Part shown: one piece after another, positions 47,799-48,787 of the stretch
Layout: each line of letters begins with the position of its first letter
Numbering within the stretch: the stretch's first letter is position 1
The notes under the pieces: generated by a model
Database searches by the model: none
Told to the model about the DNA's origin: nothing
Seen by the model: the letters and a program-made list of their open reading frames with translations, nothing else
NCBI GenBank assembly: GCA_018334495.1
Contig: JAGXLV010000015.1
Location: 1 to 48,787, forward strand
DNA: 48,787 bases
Source of the DNA: Oleiphilaceae bacterium
GTDB taxonomy: Bacteria; Pseudomonadota; Gammaproteobacteria; Pseudomonadales; Oleiphilaceae
Direction: 5' to 3'
Program-made: the position numbers and the translations under genes

Positions 47799-48787
47799 TT
47801 ATCCATCAATCTTGGCGAGAGACGCTGCCAGGGCTTCAACCCGCTGGTTGGTTTCGCCCACCAGCGTATCAATCTCCCCGGCCGAGACACTGGATTTTCG
47901 GGCCAGCGTCCGCACTTCATCAGCCACCACCGCAAAACCACGACCCGCTTCGCCCGCTCGGGCTGCTTCAATGGCAGCGTTCAGGGCCAGCAGGTTGGTT
48001 TGATCTGCAATCGTGTTAATGGTCGAGAGTATACCGCTTATCTTGCTGCTGACCTGAAGTACAGATTTCATGGCTTCCTGGGTTTCGTCCAGTGCTATAT
48101 GTCGATCGGTGATATCAATGCCAAAGAGCACATAACGACGGATGTCACCGCTGAAGTGCTTCAAAGCCACTACCTGGTAGTCCAACGCCAGTGGCGCCAT
48201 GCCTGCCAGGTCAATCGAATCCCTGCCGCTGAACTCGTCGTTGTTGTGCAGTGTGTTCAGGTTATCGGGAGTGAGCTTCGACCAGAGTGACCGTGCGATC
48301 TGTGCCACTTTTTCTTTATCGCCATATTTATCCTGAATCAGCTTGTTCGCGGACAGAAAGCTGCCATCCGGGTTGAACTCCATGGTAACCATGGACCGCT
48401 CAATAGTCTGCAGGCGCCTGGTGAAGTCGACTGTCTCCTGCTTACTGTCGGTAATATCCGCTTCAACCGATATATAGCGTTCGACGCGCCCCCGTTCATC
48501 AAAGACAGGCGCAATAGAGAGTGAGACCCAGTAGGGGGTACCGTTTTTATGGTAGTTGAGGATTTCAATATAAAAGGGTTCCTGGCGATCCAGGTGATAG
48601 CGGATCTCCTTGACAGTCTCCGGATCCGTATCCTTGCCTTGCAGCATGGGACCGGGTTTCTTTCCGCGCGCCTCTTCGAGGCTGTAGCCGGTAAGCTTCT
48701 CGAAGCCGGCGTTGATGTACTCGATCTTGCCGTTGCCGTCGGTAATGAGAATGCCGCTATTGGCCTGGTCGGCAACCAGCGACAGCA
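47799..48787 (-). CDS. PAS-containing methyl-accepting chemotaxis protein, 5' end outside window
   Basis: The C-terminal about 329 codons of a transducer; the start lies beyond the right edge. In order it has a PAS domain (about [20 protein letters not shown] to [17 protein letters not shown]) with a PAC-like segment, a second PAS-like region ([18 protein letters not shown] to FGIDITDRH), and an MCP tip with [20 protein letters not shown] and [12 protein letters not shown]. Only about 35 residues follow the tip, so the signalling bundle is unusually short. No membrane segment is visible in this part. It may be a soluble sensor of redox or a small ligand. Confidence 0.9.
   Translation of the reverse strand, partial: LSLVADQANSGILITDGNGKIEYINAGFEKLTGYSLEEARGKKPGPMLQGKDTDPETVKEIRYHLDRQEPFYIEILNYHKNGTPYWVSLSIAPVFDERGRVERYISVEADITDSKQETVDFTRRLQTIERSMVTMEFNPDGSFLSANKLIQDKYGDKEKVAQIARSLWSKLTPDNLNTLHNNDEFSGRDSIDLAGMAPLALDYQVVALKHFSGDIRRYVLFGIDITDRHIALDETQEAMKSVLQVSSKISGILSTINTIADQTNLLALNAAIEAARAGEAGRGFAVVADEVRTLARKSSVSAGEIDTLVGETNQRVEALAASLAKIDG

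Overview
The window is a gammaproteobacterial chromosome segment. Protein sequences and gene orders (thrS-infC-rpmI-rplT-pheS, pncC-recA, mutS-fdxA, and nadK with DUF1853 and fadH nearby) point to the Pseudomonas/Marinobacter neighbourhood. A marine Marinobacter-type organism is my best inference; no rRNA is present to confirm it. Moderately high GC, no insertion sequences, no CRISPR array and no prophage genes were seen, so this is mostly core genome.

Layout, left to right. (1) 1-4034, all minus: the translation operon thrS-infC-rpmI-rplT-pheS, with a non-AUG infC start overlapping the thrS stop, an extended -10 promoter before thrS and a terminator-like hairpin before pheS. (2) 4036-7711, minus: a TAXI-type TRAP transporter (binding protein plus fused permease). 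(3) 7854-11437, minus: an RND/MMPL exporter paired with a YCF48-like beta-propeller protein. (4) 11588-15520, minus: pepN, then DUF2797 and YeaC genes. (5) 15541-15666: a non-coding stretch holding a Fur box, a sigma70-like promoter reading rightward and a strong terminator about 90 nt downstream. I read this as an iron-regulated small RNA of the RyhB/PrrF kind; it is the most interesting item in the window. (6) 15648-19456: rhomboid protease, metallophosphatase and nadK (minus), then DUF1853 (plus). (7) 19476-24174: an unknown coiled-coil protein, fadH and a divergent AraC-type regulator. (8) 24185-26876: tRNA-Asp with a near-perfect promoter and a response regulator/soluble histidine kinase pair. 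(9) 27054-34852: a Lon-like protease, recA with a LexA box, pncC, then mutS and fdxA. (10) 34878-48787: a mixed set including a LysE exporter, an unknown 345-residue protein, a zinc alcohol dehydrogenase, a BaiN/HI0933-type flavoprotein, an EAL protein with an altered metal site, glpD, pseudoazurin, a lytic transglycosylase, a BON protein, RNase Z, a SEC-C protein, a REP cluster, a methyltransferase and a truncated chemotaxis transducer.

Functional themes: translation and its autoregulation; DNA repair (recA, mutS); fatty-acid and glycerol-phosphate oxidation (fadH, glpD); signalling (two-component pair, EAL protein, PAS transducer); and iron/redox (Fur box and putative small RNA, ferredoxin, pseudoazurin). 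Gene starts were chosen from Shine-Dalgarno spacing, signal peptides and family lengths, and several are shorter than the longest possible reading frame.
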